NCBI GenBank assembly: GCA_019418625.1 | Contig: DYBL01000056.1 | Coordinates: 1 to 27,877 of the forward strand | Direction of reading: 5' to 3' | Length of the DNA stretch: 27,877 bases | Origin: Clostridiales bacterium | Lineage (GTDB): Bacteria; Bacillota; Clostridia; Oscillospirales; Oscillospiraceae | Program-made: the position numbers and the translations under genes | Notes under the pieces: generated by a model | The model's database searches: none | Told to the model about the DNA's origin: nothing | Seen by the model: the letters and a program-made list of their open reading frames with translations, nothing else | In this document: piece by piece, positions 21,058 to 27,877 of the stretch | Numbering within the stretch: the first letter of the stretch is position 1 | How the letters are laid out: the number at the start of each line of letters is the position of its first letter

Positions 21058-21822
21058 TCACATAAACAGTTCGTTTTCCTTGCGCTCACTGCAGATTTTT
21101 TTCATTTTGTTTGCAGCAATGGTCGTTAGAATTTTGCTTACTTCCCGGGAGTGTGTGGGACAGATGCTGACGCAGCGCATACAGCTGATGCATGCTTCAT
21201 GATCTGTTTTGGATGGATCATCCAGCGGGATCGCCTGAACCGGGCATTTTTTCGCACACAATCCGCAATTTGTGCAGCTCTTTTTTGCGGAGGGCTTGAT
21301 CGGCACCCCATTATATTCCCGGTACGGGCGGTTTCCGGGCAGGACCAGATCTTCTGTTACCAGATTTTCCTCCATGCGCCGACGGATCTCTTTTCCAAAT
21401 TGAGCCAGTTGTTCCAGATCACTTTTGTCAGGGCGCCCCTGTGCAAACTGATGCATGATGGAATGTTCTGCCACAGCGGCAACAGCTGCTATGCAGCGAA
21501 ACCCAGAATCCGTCAGGATCGTCTTTAATTCGAGCAATGTGTCCTCGTAGGCGCGGTTTCCATAAACCGCGATCAATATGGCTTTTGCACCGTTTGCCTT
21601 CAGCGCACCCAAACGAGCCGCTGCGGCCCCCGGGACCCGGCCGCCGAAAGAGGGGACGGCAACGATGCACAGATCTTCTTCTGAAAATGAGATTTGATGA
21701 AATCCTGCGGCAAAATCAGTCAAATCTATGGTGTCTGTTTCCCCGCCAAAGGATTGCACCAATTGATTGGCGACTTTTTCTGTGCCTCCGGTAGGGCTGA
21801 AGATGATTTTGTATAGACGCAT
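21058..21822 (-). CDS. EFR1 family ferredoxin (flavodoxin + 2x[4Fe-4S])
   Basis: The 254-residue protein joins an N-terminal flavodoxin-like domain (MRLYKIIFSPTGGTEKVANQ; the PTGGTEK loop binds FMN phosphate) to a C-terminal bacterial ferredoxin domain. Its two cluster motifs are CTNCGLCAKKCPVQAI and CISCMRCVSICPTHS. EFR1-type proteins are presumed electron carriers. I chose ATG 21822, with AAGGAGG 7 bases upstream; an in-frame ATG at 21849 would overlap the arsR gene. It follows arsR after two bases, so they form an operon controlled from the dyad at 22203. Confidence 0.88.
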   Translation of the reverse strand: MRLYKIIFSPTGGTEKVANQLVQSFGGETDTIDLTDFAAGFHQISFSEEDLCIVAVPSFGGRVPGAAAARLGALKANGAKAILIAVYGNRAYEDTLLELKTILTDSGFRCIAAVAAVAEHSIMHQFAQGRPDKSDLEQLAQFGKEIRRRMEENLVTEDLVLPGNRPYREYNGVPIKPSAKKSCTNCGLCAKKCPVQAIPLDDPSKTDHEACISCMRCVSICPTHSREVSKILTTIAANKMKKICSERKENELFM

Positions 21823-21824
21823 TT

Positions 21825-22184
21825 CTATTCCTCCTTGTATACAGGGCAATGGTCCATCAGCTCTGCAGCATAACGAAAAAGTTCCGCTACGGTCAACAGG
21901 CTGCTGCTTGCAGAATCCAAATAATAGAAGTTTTTTGTGCCTTCGTGCCTGACGTCTATGATGCCTGCGTCTTTCAGAATTTTCAGATGATGGGATACTG
22001 CTGCGCGGGAGATGTTTGTGCTATTTTGAATTTCACCTACACGCAGGCCGCCTTTTCCGCAATTTTCAATTAAAACGCGGATGATTCGCTGTCGTGTTTC
22101 GTCTCCGATTGCACATAGCGCAGGCCGACAAATATCGAATTTTTGAGCCAGCTGTGTGCGGTCGGGTCTCATGGGTTCATCCAT
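21825..22184 (-). CDS. ArsR/SmtB family transcriptional regulator
   Basis: The 119-residue winged-helix repressor shows the ArsR core: ALCAIGDETRQRIIRVLIENCGKGGLRVGEIQNSTNISRAAVSHHLKILKDAGIIDVRHEGTKNFYYLD. No canonical ELCVCDL metal-binding motif is present, so it may respond to redox or a small ligand instead. GGAGG lies 7 bases before ATG 22184. Its promoter is an extended -10 (TGCTATAAT; TATAAT at 22224-22229 on the minus strand), partly covered by a perfect inverted repeat. It heads a two-gene operon with the EFR1 ferredoxin. Confidence 0.88.
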   Translation of the reverse strand: MDEPMRPDRTQLAQKFDICRPALCAIGDETRQRIIRVLIENCGKGGLRVGEIQNSTNISRAAVSHHLKILKDAGIIDVRHEGTKNFYYLDSASSSLLTVAELFRYAAELMDHCPVYKEE

Positions 22185-22202
22185 CCTGCCGCCTCCGTTT
22201 TC

Positions 22203-22229
22203 AATGGTCCATATCTGTGGACCATTATA
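22203..22229 (-). promoter_or_regulatory. ArsR-type operator over the -10 box
   Basis: AATGGTCCA (22203-22211) and TGGACCATT (22218-22226) are perfect 9-bp arms around TATCTG. The right arm overlaps the minus-strand TATAAT (22224-22229), and the dyad lies about 20 bp before the arsR start. Autorepression is the obvious reading. Confidence 0.75.
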
Positions 22230-22308
22230 GCACGAATCTGCGCGTACGGTTGATCGGTAAAGAAAATCGAGTTCATTCGCTTGCGTGCCCCATTCTGACG
22301 CGGATGCT

Positions 22309-22345
22309 GAAAGCCCCCGAAAACGAAATGTTTTCGGGGGCTTTC
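22309..22345. terminator. Terminator of the RnfCDG operon
   Basis: GAAAGCCCCCGAAAAC pairs perfectly over 16 bp with GTTTTCGGGGGCTTTC around GAAAT. It lies downstream of the last gene of the leftward operon (ends 22428) and between it and the arsR promoter. Confidence 0.8.
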
Positions 22346-22427
22346 AAGGGATTGGATATTTTCTTTTTCCGGGTTGGCTGCCGGTGGCAGGCCGTGTATA
22401 CCAGCGTGGAGGCGGCAGTGTTTGCGA

Positions 22428-22868
22428 TCAAAGAAGCATGCCGGCAAAGGCCTGTCCGGCCAGGATCATGCCAAGGCCGGTGATGGCGGCGGCCGCCTTG
22501 CCCGCAGAGCCGCTGGAAAGCCGCTGGGCCACCGAGTCAAAGAGCCATTTGGCCGCGGCGTAGATCACGCCGCCCAGAAGGGCCGTCAGCCAGATGCTAT
22601 CCAGAGCGACCAGTCCCGCCGCCAGGGGCAGCAGGGCAAAGACGGCGGCGGCCAGCAGCGCCGCGCAGACAAGGCAGGGCGCATGGTCGGGCCGGGCCAG
22701 ATAATGCTCCAGCACCAGCGCGATGACGCAGAGGGCCAGCAGGTTCGGGATGTTCAAAACGGGCAGCACCGCCGCCGGGGCAAAGACCCGGCACAAAACC
22801 GCCGCCAGCATGGCGATGGCCGTCACCGCCGCCAGCAGGATGTTTCCAAGATATGCGTTCTTTCTCAT
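22428..22868 (-). CDS. Small polytopic membrane protein, last gene of the Rnf-like operon
   Basis: The 146-residue protein has about four hydrophobic segments (residues ~8-30, 36-55, 66-90, 125-146) and a basic N-terminus. I do not recognise a named family. It stands where rnfE and rnfA would follow rnfG in a classical rnf operon, but it is shorter (RnfA/E are ~190-230 residues with six helices) and I see none of their conserved motifs. Cysteines in or near membrane segments (LCRV, ALCVI, PCLVC) could bind a cofactor; this is speculation. The gene starts 3 bases after the rnfG stop, so it belongs to the same transcript. Confidence 0.7.
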   Translation of the reverse strand: MRKNAYLGNILLAAVTAIAMLAAVLCRVFAPAAVLPVLNIPNLLALCVIALVLEHYLARPDHAPCLVCAALLAAAVFALLPLAAGLVALDSIWLTALLGGVIYAAAKWLFDSVAQRLSSGSAGKAAAAITGLGMILAGQAFAGMLL

Positions 22869-22871
22869 GGC

Positions 22872-23411
22872 TCAACCTCCCCAGGTGGTGGCGCTGGAGG
22901 ATGTATCCGCGCCGGTCACAAAGCCCACGGCGGCATTGACGCCCCGGGTGACGGCTTTGGAGGTCACCGTGGCGCCGGTGATGGCGTCCACATTGCCGCC
23001 CACCTCCGCGGTGCCGTCGGTGCCCAGGAACTGGATCAAAAAGTCGGCGTCCGTCAGCGCCCGGGCGCCCAGGCCCCAGGTTTCCTCCATCTGCCGGACG
23101 GTGAGTCCGGTGACGGTGCCGTCGTTGTCCACGCCCACCAGGAGCACTACCTCACCGGCGTAGCCGTCGGTGCAGGTCTCCACCACGTAGCCGGTCTCGC
23201 CCTTGTAGACGGCCCGGATGGCCTCGTCCGTGCCGTCGTAGGGCTCGGAGGAAAACGTCTTGCTCTCCGGCAGCACAAAGGCGATGGCGGCGTCCAGTTC
23301 CGCCTGGGCGTTCTTTGCGGCAAGGCCCGCGGTGCCCACGCGGACGCCCAATACGATCAAAGCCGCCGCGGCCACGGAGAGTGCGGCTGTGAAAAGGTCC
23401 TTCTGCTTCAT
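22872..23411 (-). CDS. rnfG: RnfG-like FMN-binding electron transport subunit
   Basis: The 179-residue protein has one N-terminal membrane anchor (LFTAALSVAAAALIVLGV) and an extracytoplasmic FMN-binding domain. The covalent flavin site is explicit: DAITGATVTSKAV, with Thr148 as the acceptor that ApbE would modify. The preceding EETWGLGARALTDADFLIQF segment is also typical of RnfG/NqrC. ATG 23411 overlaps the rnfD stop (ATGA), so the two are coupled. In Rnf and Nqr systems this subunit passes electrons outside the membrane. Confidence 0.9.
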   Translation of the reverse strand: MKQKDLFTAALSVAAAALIVLGVRVGTAGLAAKNAQAELDAAIAFVLPESKTFSSEPYDGTDEAIRAVYKGETGYVVETCTDGYAGEVVLLVGVDNDGTVTGLTVRQMEETWGLGARALTDADFLIQFLGTDGTAEVGGNVDAITGATVTSKAVTRGVNAAVGFVTGADTSSSATTWGG

Positions 23412-24367
23412 ACCGCATCTCCTTTCCTGGTGCCGAACACCCGGGGGGCCGTGTAGCGGTCCATGGCCCAGGAGGCGGCGTTCATGATGAGGATGGCGTA
23501 GGTCACGCCCTCCGGGAACAATCCAAAGTAGCGGAATAGCACGGTCAGTGCGCCGCAGCCCACGCCGTAGAGGACCTGGCCCATGGGCGTGACGGGGGAG
23601 GTGGCGTAATCGGTGGCCATGAAGATGGCGCCCAGCAGCACGCCGCCGCCCAGCAGGTTATAGAGCATCCACATAACGGGATCGCCGGTTTTGGAAAACA
23701 CCAGCGTCAGCACGGCCACCGTCAGAAGATAGGCAACAGGGATGCGGGGGGAGATGACCCGGCGGACCAGCAGGTACGCGCCGCCCAGCAGCAGTGCCAG
23801 AGAGGACACCTCTCCGATGCAGCCGGGGATGTTGCCGATGAACATGTCCCACAATCTCTCCTGGGGCAGGGCGGGCATGACCATGTGGTGCAGCGGCGTG
23901 GCGGCGGTGACCGCGTCCATGCCGTTCACTAGGCTGCTCACAGAGGAAAAGCGCACCATGGAGGCGGGAAACAGCAGCACCAGCAGGGCACGGGCCCCCA
24001 GCGCGGGGTTGAACACGTTCTGTCCAAGGCCGCCGCAAAGGGCCTTCACCGCCACGATGGCCACCACGGCGCCCAGGGCCGCCATCCAGTAGGGGACGGT
24101 GGCGGGCAGGGTCATGGCCAGCAGCACGCCGGTCACCAGGGCGGAGCCATCCATGGCCCGTCCGTCATGGAAGATGACCCGATTGGAAAACCACTCGGCG
24201 GCCAGGGCGGCGGCCACGGTGGAAAGCGTCACCAGCAGGGCCCGCACGCCGAAGTGCACGATGCCGAAAATGAGGGCGGGCAGGGCGGCCAGCACCACAT
24301 CCCGCATGATGCGGCGGGTGGAGTCATTGCCCTTGATATGGGGGGAAGAGCTGACGGTCAGATTCAT
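23408..24367 (-). CDS. rnfD: RnfD-like membrane electron transport subunit
   Basis: This 319-residue polytopic membrane protein (about nine or ten hydrophobic segments) starts MNLTVSSSPHIKGNDSTRRIM, the RnfD hallmark. DGSALVTGVLLAMTLP and FMATDYATSPVTPMGQ are family signatures. The usual covalent-FMN motif (S/T)GAT appears as DAVTAATPL with Thr157 kept, a mild variant with Ala for Gly. ATG 24367 overlaps the rnfC stop. RnfD accepts electrons from RnfC and hands them across the membrane to RnfG. Confidence 0.9.
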   Translation of the reverse strand: MNLTVSSSPHIKGNDSTRRIMRDVVLAALPALIFGIVHFGVRALLVTLSTVAAALAAEWFSNRVIFHDGRAMDGSALVTGVLLAMTLPATVPYWMAALGAVVAIVAVKALCGGLGQNVFNPALGARALLVLLFPASMVRFSSVSSLVNGMDAVTAATPLHHMVMPALPQERLWDMFIGNIPGCIGEVSSLALLLGGAYLLVRRVISPRIPVAYLLTVAVLTLVFSKTGDPVMWMLYNLLGGGVLLGAIFMATDYATSPVTPMGQVLYGVGCGALTVLFRYFGLFPEGVTYAILIMNAASWAMDRYTAPRVFGTRKGDAV

Positions 24368-25668
24368 GTGGCCTGGGCCTCCTTTACAGTGGATTTTCCC
24401 TGCCGGATCACTTCCACCAGGGGGAGCTTGCCGGGGCAGGTATAGGCGCAGCAGCCGCACTCGATGCAGTCCAGCACGTGGAGACGGCTGAGATTGGCGG
24501 CGTCACCGCGGTAGCGGTAGAGATACAGGGGCTGGAGATGCATGGGGCACACCTGCATGCACCGGCCGCAGCGGATGCACAGGGGATTCTCCTTTTCCTG
24601 GTTCTGCCGCTGGGAAAGGCAGAGCACCGCATTGGTGCCCTTGATGGTGATGGTGGTGAGGTCCCGCTGGGCCATGCCCATCATGGGGCCGCCGCTGACC
24701 ACTTTCCAGGCGTTGTCCGTGAGGCCGCCGGCGTAGGCGATCAGCTCCTCGTAGGAGGTGCCGATGGGGCAGAGCACATTGCGGGGCGTCCGCACGCCCT
24801 CGCCGGTGACGGTGACGATGCGGTCCGTGACGCTCTGGCCCAGGACCACCGCCTTGTACACGGCGGCCACGGTGGCGGCGTTGAACACGGCGCAGTGGGC
24901 GGCGGCGGGCAGCTTGCCGGAGGGGACCTCCCGGCCGGTGACGGCCTGGATCAGCTGCTTTTCCGCACCCTGGGGATACCGGGTGGGCAGCACCATCAGC
25001 TCGATGCCGCTCCCGGCAGTCAGGACCTCTTTGAGCCGGGCGATGGCCGCGGGCTTGTTGTCCTCGATGGCCAGGACGATCCGCTGGGGATCCAGCACCT
25101 TAGCGATGATCTGAAGGCCTGCCGCCACCTGCTCGGGGCTTGTGCGCAGCAGAATGTCGTCGGCGGTGATGTAGGGCTCGCACTCGCAGGCGTTGGCGAT
25201 GAGGGTGTCGATCTTTCCAAGGCTGGTCAGGGCCTTCATGTTGGAGGGGAAGGCCGCGCCGCCGTGGCCCACCACGCCGGACTCCCGGATGATGGCCAGG
25301 ATGGTGTCGATCTCCAGGGAGGCATAGTCGGGATGGGGGATCTGGGTGCAGTCGGGGGTATCCAGGCCGTCGTTTTCAATGACCACCGACAAGATGTCCT
25401 TGCCGGAGGGATGGCGACGGGGCTCGATGGCGGTCACGGTGCCGGAGACGGAGGCGTGGACGGGGACGCACAGTCCCTGGCCGTCGCCGATCTTCTGGCC
25501 CTTTTTCACCGTGTCGCCCACCTGCACCAGCGGCGTGCAGGCAACACCGATGTGCTGCAGCATGGGAACGGCCACCGTCCTGGGCACGAAAGCTGTGTCC
25601 AGCTGGGCCTCGGAAGAGAGCTCTTTTTGATAGGGCGGATGGATCCCGCCGAAAAATGGGCGTTTCAT
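24364..25668 (-). CDS. rnfC: RnfC-like electron transport subunit
   Basis: The 434-residue protein is the peripheral NAD(H)/FMN-binding subunit. Domains in order are a barrel-sandwich segment (VQVGDTVKKGQKIG…VHASVSGTVTAI), the nucleotide/FMN region (VGHGGAAFPSNMK, NACECEPYITADD), the TRYPQGAEKQLIQAVTGREVP block, and two C-terminal [4Fe-4S] motifs (CIRCGRCMQVCPMHL, CIECGCCAYTCPGKL). The GHGGAAFP loop departs slightly from the usual GxGGAGFP. I chose ATG 25668 (MKRPFFGG) with AGAGGTGA upstream; an ATG at 25689 overlaps apbE. It has the usual RnfC length for Clostridia. Confidence 0.92.
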   Translation of the reverse strand: MKRPFFGGIHPPYQKELSSEAQLDTAFVPRTVAVPMLQHIGVACTPLVQVGDTVKKGQKIGDGQGLCVPVHASVSGTVTAIEPRRHPSGKDILSVVIENDGLDTPDCTQIPHPDYASLEIDTILAIIRESGVVGHGGAAFPSNMKALTSLGKIDTLIANACECEPYITADDILLRTSPEQVAAGLQIIAKVLDPQRIVLAIEDNKPAAIARLKEVLTAGSGIELMVLPTRYPQGAEKQLIQAVTGREVPSGKLPAAAHCAVFNAATVAAVYKAVVLGQSVTDRIVTVTGEGVRTPRNVLCPIGTSYEELIAYAGGLTDNAWKVVSGGPMMGMAQRDLTTITIKGTNAVLCLSQRQNQEKENPLCIRCGRCMQVCPMHLQPLYLYRYRGDAANLSRLHVLDCIECGCCAYTCPGKLPLVEVIRQGKSTVKEAQAT

Positions 25669-25688
25669 AGCTTCACCTCTTGTAATCA

Positions 25689-26720
25689 TTAAGTGCGGAT
25701 CAGCGCTTCAAAGCCGGGGCTGTAAAGCCGCGTACCGTCGGCAAGCAGCCACATGGCCTCGGCGCCGGTCTGGTCCAGAAGCGCCTGCCCCGCCTCCTGG
25801 GGAAGAATGAACAGGGCGGTGGAAAGGCAGTCCGCAAGGCCGGAGTCCGGGCAGACCACGCTCACGGCCCGCCACCGGTCAGCGGGATACAGCGTCTCCG
25901 GGTCGATGATGTGGTGATAGGGCTTCCCGTCCACCACGTAATAGCGCTGGTAATCGCCGCTGGTGACCACGGAGCCGGTCTCCAGATTCAGCGTGTGGAG
26001 GTAGTCGTCGGCATCGCCGTCGGGGGACTGGAGCCCCACCACCCAAGGGCTTCCCGTGGGCTTTGGGCCGGTGGCGCGGACATTTCCGCCCACGCTCACC
26101 AGAAGTCCCTCCGGGGCGTTTTTACAAACCTGCTCCACGGACCAGCCCTTTGCGACCGCCCCCACGTCCAGCCGTAAAAGCGGGTCGGAGAGAAAGACGG
26201 TGGAGGCGGCCTCGTCGATGACGATGCTGTCCATGGCGCTGTGGGCGGCGGCCTGAGTCAGGGCGTCCGCGTCCGGCAGGGCGGCCGCGGCGGGAAAGGA
26301 GATGCCGTGGGTCCTGGCATCGTGCCACAGCTTCAGCACGCTGCCCATGGCCACATTTACGGTGCCGCCGGAGAGGGCATAGTACTCCTGGCAATCCTGC
26401 AATAAGCGGATGATCCGCCCGTCCACCTGCACCGGGGCGATGCCCGCCTGGTCATTGACGGTTTTCAGGTTGTTCACGCCGGGGTAGTCGTTGTAGATAT
26501 CAAAGAGCTGGTGATATTCCAGCAGCTCGTCATGGATCTCCTGGGCCTGGGCCTGGAAGGCCTCCTCCGATTCGGCGTAGCCCAGAATGGTGGTGACGGT
26601 GCCAAACAGTGTCAGGAAGGTGGCCTGATACTGTTTGGGAGCGGCCTGCTCCGCCGGAGCGGCGGCGCAGCCGGTCAGCACCAGCACCGAAAGGGCCAGT
26701 GCGGCAATCCGTAAGCGCAT
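25689..26720 (-). CDS. apbE: FAD:protein FMN transferase (ApbE), lipoprotein
   Basis: This enzyme attaches FMN to threonine in (S/T)GAT-type motifs of extracytoplasmic proteins. The 343-residue product has a lipoprotein signal (VLVLTGC, Cys18) and ApbE signatures: LDVGAVAKGW (~185-193), SVGGNVRATG (~209-218), TSGDYQRYYVVDGKPYHHIIDPET (~253-276) and GLADCLSTALFILP near the C-terminus. It sits directly upstream of rnfC, and its obvious substrates are RnfG (Thr148) and RnfD (Thr157) in the same operon. The gap to the upstream lipoprotein gene is only a few bases. Confidence 0.93.
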   Translation of the reverse strand: MRLRIAALALSVLVLTGCAAAPAEQAAPKQYQATFLTLFGTVTTILGYAESEEAFQAQAQEIHDELLEYHQLFDIYNDYPGVNNLKTVNDQAGIAPVQVDGRIIRLLQDCQEYYALSGGTVNVAMGSVLKLWHDARTHGISFPAAAALPDADALTQAAAHSAMDSIVIDEAASTVFLSDPLLRLDVGAVAKGWSVEQVCKNAPEGLLVSVGGNVRATGPKPTGSPWVVGLQSPDGDADDYLHTLNLETGSVVTSGDYQRYYVVDGKPYHHIIDPETLYPADRWRAVSVVCPDSGLADCLSTALFILPQEAGQALLDQTGAEAMWLLADGTRLYSPGFEALIRT

Positions 26721-26724
26721 AGGC

Positions 26725-27783
26725 TTACCGGGCGGCCTTGGCGATCAGCTCCTGGAAGCCGCCAATGGCGATGGTGACGGAGGAGGCAAGGTCTGCGTCG
26801 GTGGGCTGGGTGCGCTCGCCCACGGCGATGCCGCTCACTTCCTCTGCGGTCTTGCCGGTGACATAGGCGGCAAAGGCGGCGGCCTGTTCGTTCCACTCGG
26901 CGATGGCGCCGCCGTAGGCCTTCATGCCATAGTTCTCGCCAAGCTGGTTCTTGGTCTGCACGGGGGCGGTGAGGTCGCTGGTGACAGCGCCGGCGGCGTC
27001 GAACTTCACGGCGGGCTGTACACCGTCCAGCAGGCAGCTGGTGATGGTGTCGCCGTCAAAGGTGGTCACGGCCACGTTCACGTCAAACTGGGCAAGGCCC
27101 TCTTCTTCCGCGCCTGCGCTCTTGCTGCTGCCCAGGGAGGCGGTGGTGGTCAGGGCCAGGCGGTCGCCCTGCTGGGCGCCCAGGTGCTGGGCACCCTCCA
27201 CAGCGGCTTCGATGGCGGCCACGTAACCGCCCAGATAAATGGTGGCCACAGAGGCAAGGTCGGCGTCGGCGGCATGGCCGGTCTCGTCCACGGCGCCGTT
27301 TTTCAGCTCGTCTACGGTCTTGCCCACGGCGTACCGGGCCAGGGCGGCGGCCTGCTCGTTCCATTCGTAGGCGGCGCCGCCGTAGGCCTTCATGCCGTAG
27401 TTTTCACCCAGCTCGTTCTTGGTCTGGATGGGGGCGGTGAGGTCGGTGGTGATGGCGCCGGCGGCGTCAAAGTTCACCGTGGCCTGCACGCCGTCAATGA
27501 CGCAGGAGTCGATAACGCCCGCATCGTCCACGGTGACGGCGGCCAGCGTCACGTCAAAGCTGGCGGAGCCGGGTTCCTCCGCTCCTGCGCCTGCGCTGCC
27601 GTCCAGGCTGGTGAGGACCGCCAAACCGGTCTTGACGCTGCCCTCCGCAGCAGGGGCCGCAGGCGTATCTGTTTCCTGGGCGCCCTCCTGAGGCGGGCAG
27701 ACGTGGACCTGGGTGCCGGAGCAGCCGGCCAGCAATCCGGCGGTCAGGGCGATGCTCAAAATCCCTGCAAAGAATCGTTTCAT
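26725..27783 (-). CDS. Lipoprotein with two tandem related domains (Rnf-like operon)
   Basis: The 352-residue product has a lipoprotein signal (GLLAGC, Cys21), an acidic/Pro-rich linker and two homologous domains of ~140 residues. Each holds the block TKNxLGENYGMKAYGGA..EWNEQAAA and ends with DADLAS.(A/V)TI..GG(Y/F). This domain type is frequent in Clostridia next to FMN-binding and ApbE genes, but neither copy shows the (S/D)GA(T/S) flavin attachment motif, so covalent flavinylation is not supported. I chose ATG 27783, preceded by AGGAGG; the frame is open upstream only through non-coding sequence. It is the first gene of the operon and probably the outward-facing component. Confidence 0.78.
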   Translation of the reverse strand: MKRFFAGILSIALTAGLLAGCSGTQVHVCPPQEGAQETDTPAAPAAEGSVKTGLAVLTSLDGSAGAGAEEPGSASFDVTLAAVTVDDAGVIDSCVIDGVQATVNFDAAGAITTDLTAPIQTKNELGENYGMKAYGGAAYEWNEQAAALARYAVGKTVDELKNGAVDETGHAADADLASVATIYLGGYVAAIEAAVEGAQHLGAQQGDRLALTTTASLGSSKSAGAEEEGLAQFDVNVAVTTFDGDTITSCLLDGVQPAVKFDAAGAVTSDLTAPVQTKNQLGENYGMKAYGGAIAEWNEQAAAFAAYVTGKTAEEVSGIAVGERTQPTDADLASSVTIAIGGFQELIAKAAR

Positions 27784-27822
27784 AGAAGCCTCCTGTATGT
27801 TGTGGTTTCTCGTTTCGTACTG

Positions 27823-27844
27823 GTTTGACATAAATTTATCAAAC
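27823..27844. promoter_or_regulatory. Near-palindrome upstream of the Rnf-like operon
   Basis: GTTTG and CAAAC flank the self-complementary core ATAAATTTAT, with two extra bases on one side. It is 40-60 bp before the lipoprotein start, in the only AT-rich stretch of the upstream region. It could be a regulator site; I could not place a convincing -35/-10 pair, and the sequence ends 33 bp further on. Confidence 0.35.
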
Positions 27845-27877
27845 AAAGCTTAATGGCAGATAGATAGAATCTAAATA

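Noticed and set aside
22428..25668. Calling the operon a full Rnf complex
   Set aside because: No rnfA, rnfB or rnfE is present, and both operon ends are visible in the window.
26725..27783. Equating the lipoprotein with Listeria PplA
   Set aside because: Two tandem domains and an ApbE neighbour fit, but neither domain shows the flavin acceptor motif, so the equivalence is not supported.
24478..27828. Long Gly/His-rich plus-strand ORFs (404 and 397 codons)
   Set aside because: Composition is typical of reverse frames of GC-rich genes; the minus strand carries unmistakable rnfC and the lipoprotein.

Overview
The window looks like chromosomal DNA of a moderately high-GC gut Clostridia, most likely an Oscillospiraceae-type anaerobe. 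This is inferred from the gene set (VanW, PadR with a membrane partner, SfsA, MntP, Rex, an SLH protein, a Cys/Gly-rich small protein, Rnf-type redox genes) and from strong AGGAGG ribosome sites. No species can be named from sequence reading alone.

Layout. (1) 1-6350, core genome: the 3' end of a 5S rRNA and its terminator, a VanW-family gene, a three-gene PadR-controlled operon with a clear promoter/operator dyad, sfsA-mntP, a 53-residue Cys-rich membrane peptide, an SLH protein and the redox repressor Rex. (2) 6469-6975, a tRNA-Arg(CCG) locus. Its promoter is followed by two 5' half-tRNA copies, each trailed by about 142 bp of shared element-like DNA, and only then by the intact tRNA. (3) 6980 to about 18160, a scrambled integration zone. 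It holds a complete Fic enzyme, a 3' scrap of an integrase, a sugar-acid operon (FadR-type regulator, IlvD/Edd dehydratase, GntP permease), a decayed low-GC gene, two near-identical tyrosine integrases with a truncated fic copy between them, a third different integrase, and the C-terminal part of a relaxase with a nested coiled-coil/membrane ORF. The relaxase remnant is fused in frame to an alpha/beta hydrolase, which marks the far edge. (4) 19050-22350: a CmpB-type membrane protein and two small redox pairs, an iron-sulfur flavoprotein divergent from an HxlR regulator and an ArsR regulator with an EFR1 flavodoxin-ferredoxin. Each regulator has a recognisable inverted repeat nearby. (5) 22428-27783, a single leftward operon: duplicated-domain lipoprotein, ApbE flavin transferase, RnfC, RnfD, RnfG and a small membrane protein, closed by a strong terminator.

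How the parts work together. Region 5 reads as a membrane electron-transfer module. RnfC would take electrons from a cytosolic donor, RnfD and RnfG carry flavins attached by ApbE, and the lipoprotein faces outward. It has no RnfA, RnfB or RnfE in the operon, so it is not a classical Rnf pump. Region 3 is best read as repeated arrival of related integrative elements at one tRNA-Arg gene followed by deletions. A metabolic operon is now bracketed by a 51-bp identical piece of integrase sequence.

The items most worth following up are the tRNA half-gene array, the nested gene inside the relaxase remnant, the 51-bp repeat around the sugar-acid operon, and the RnfCDG-only operon.
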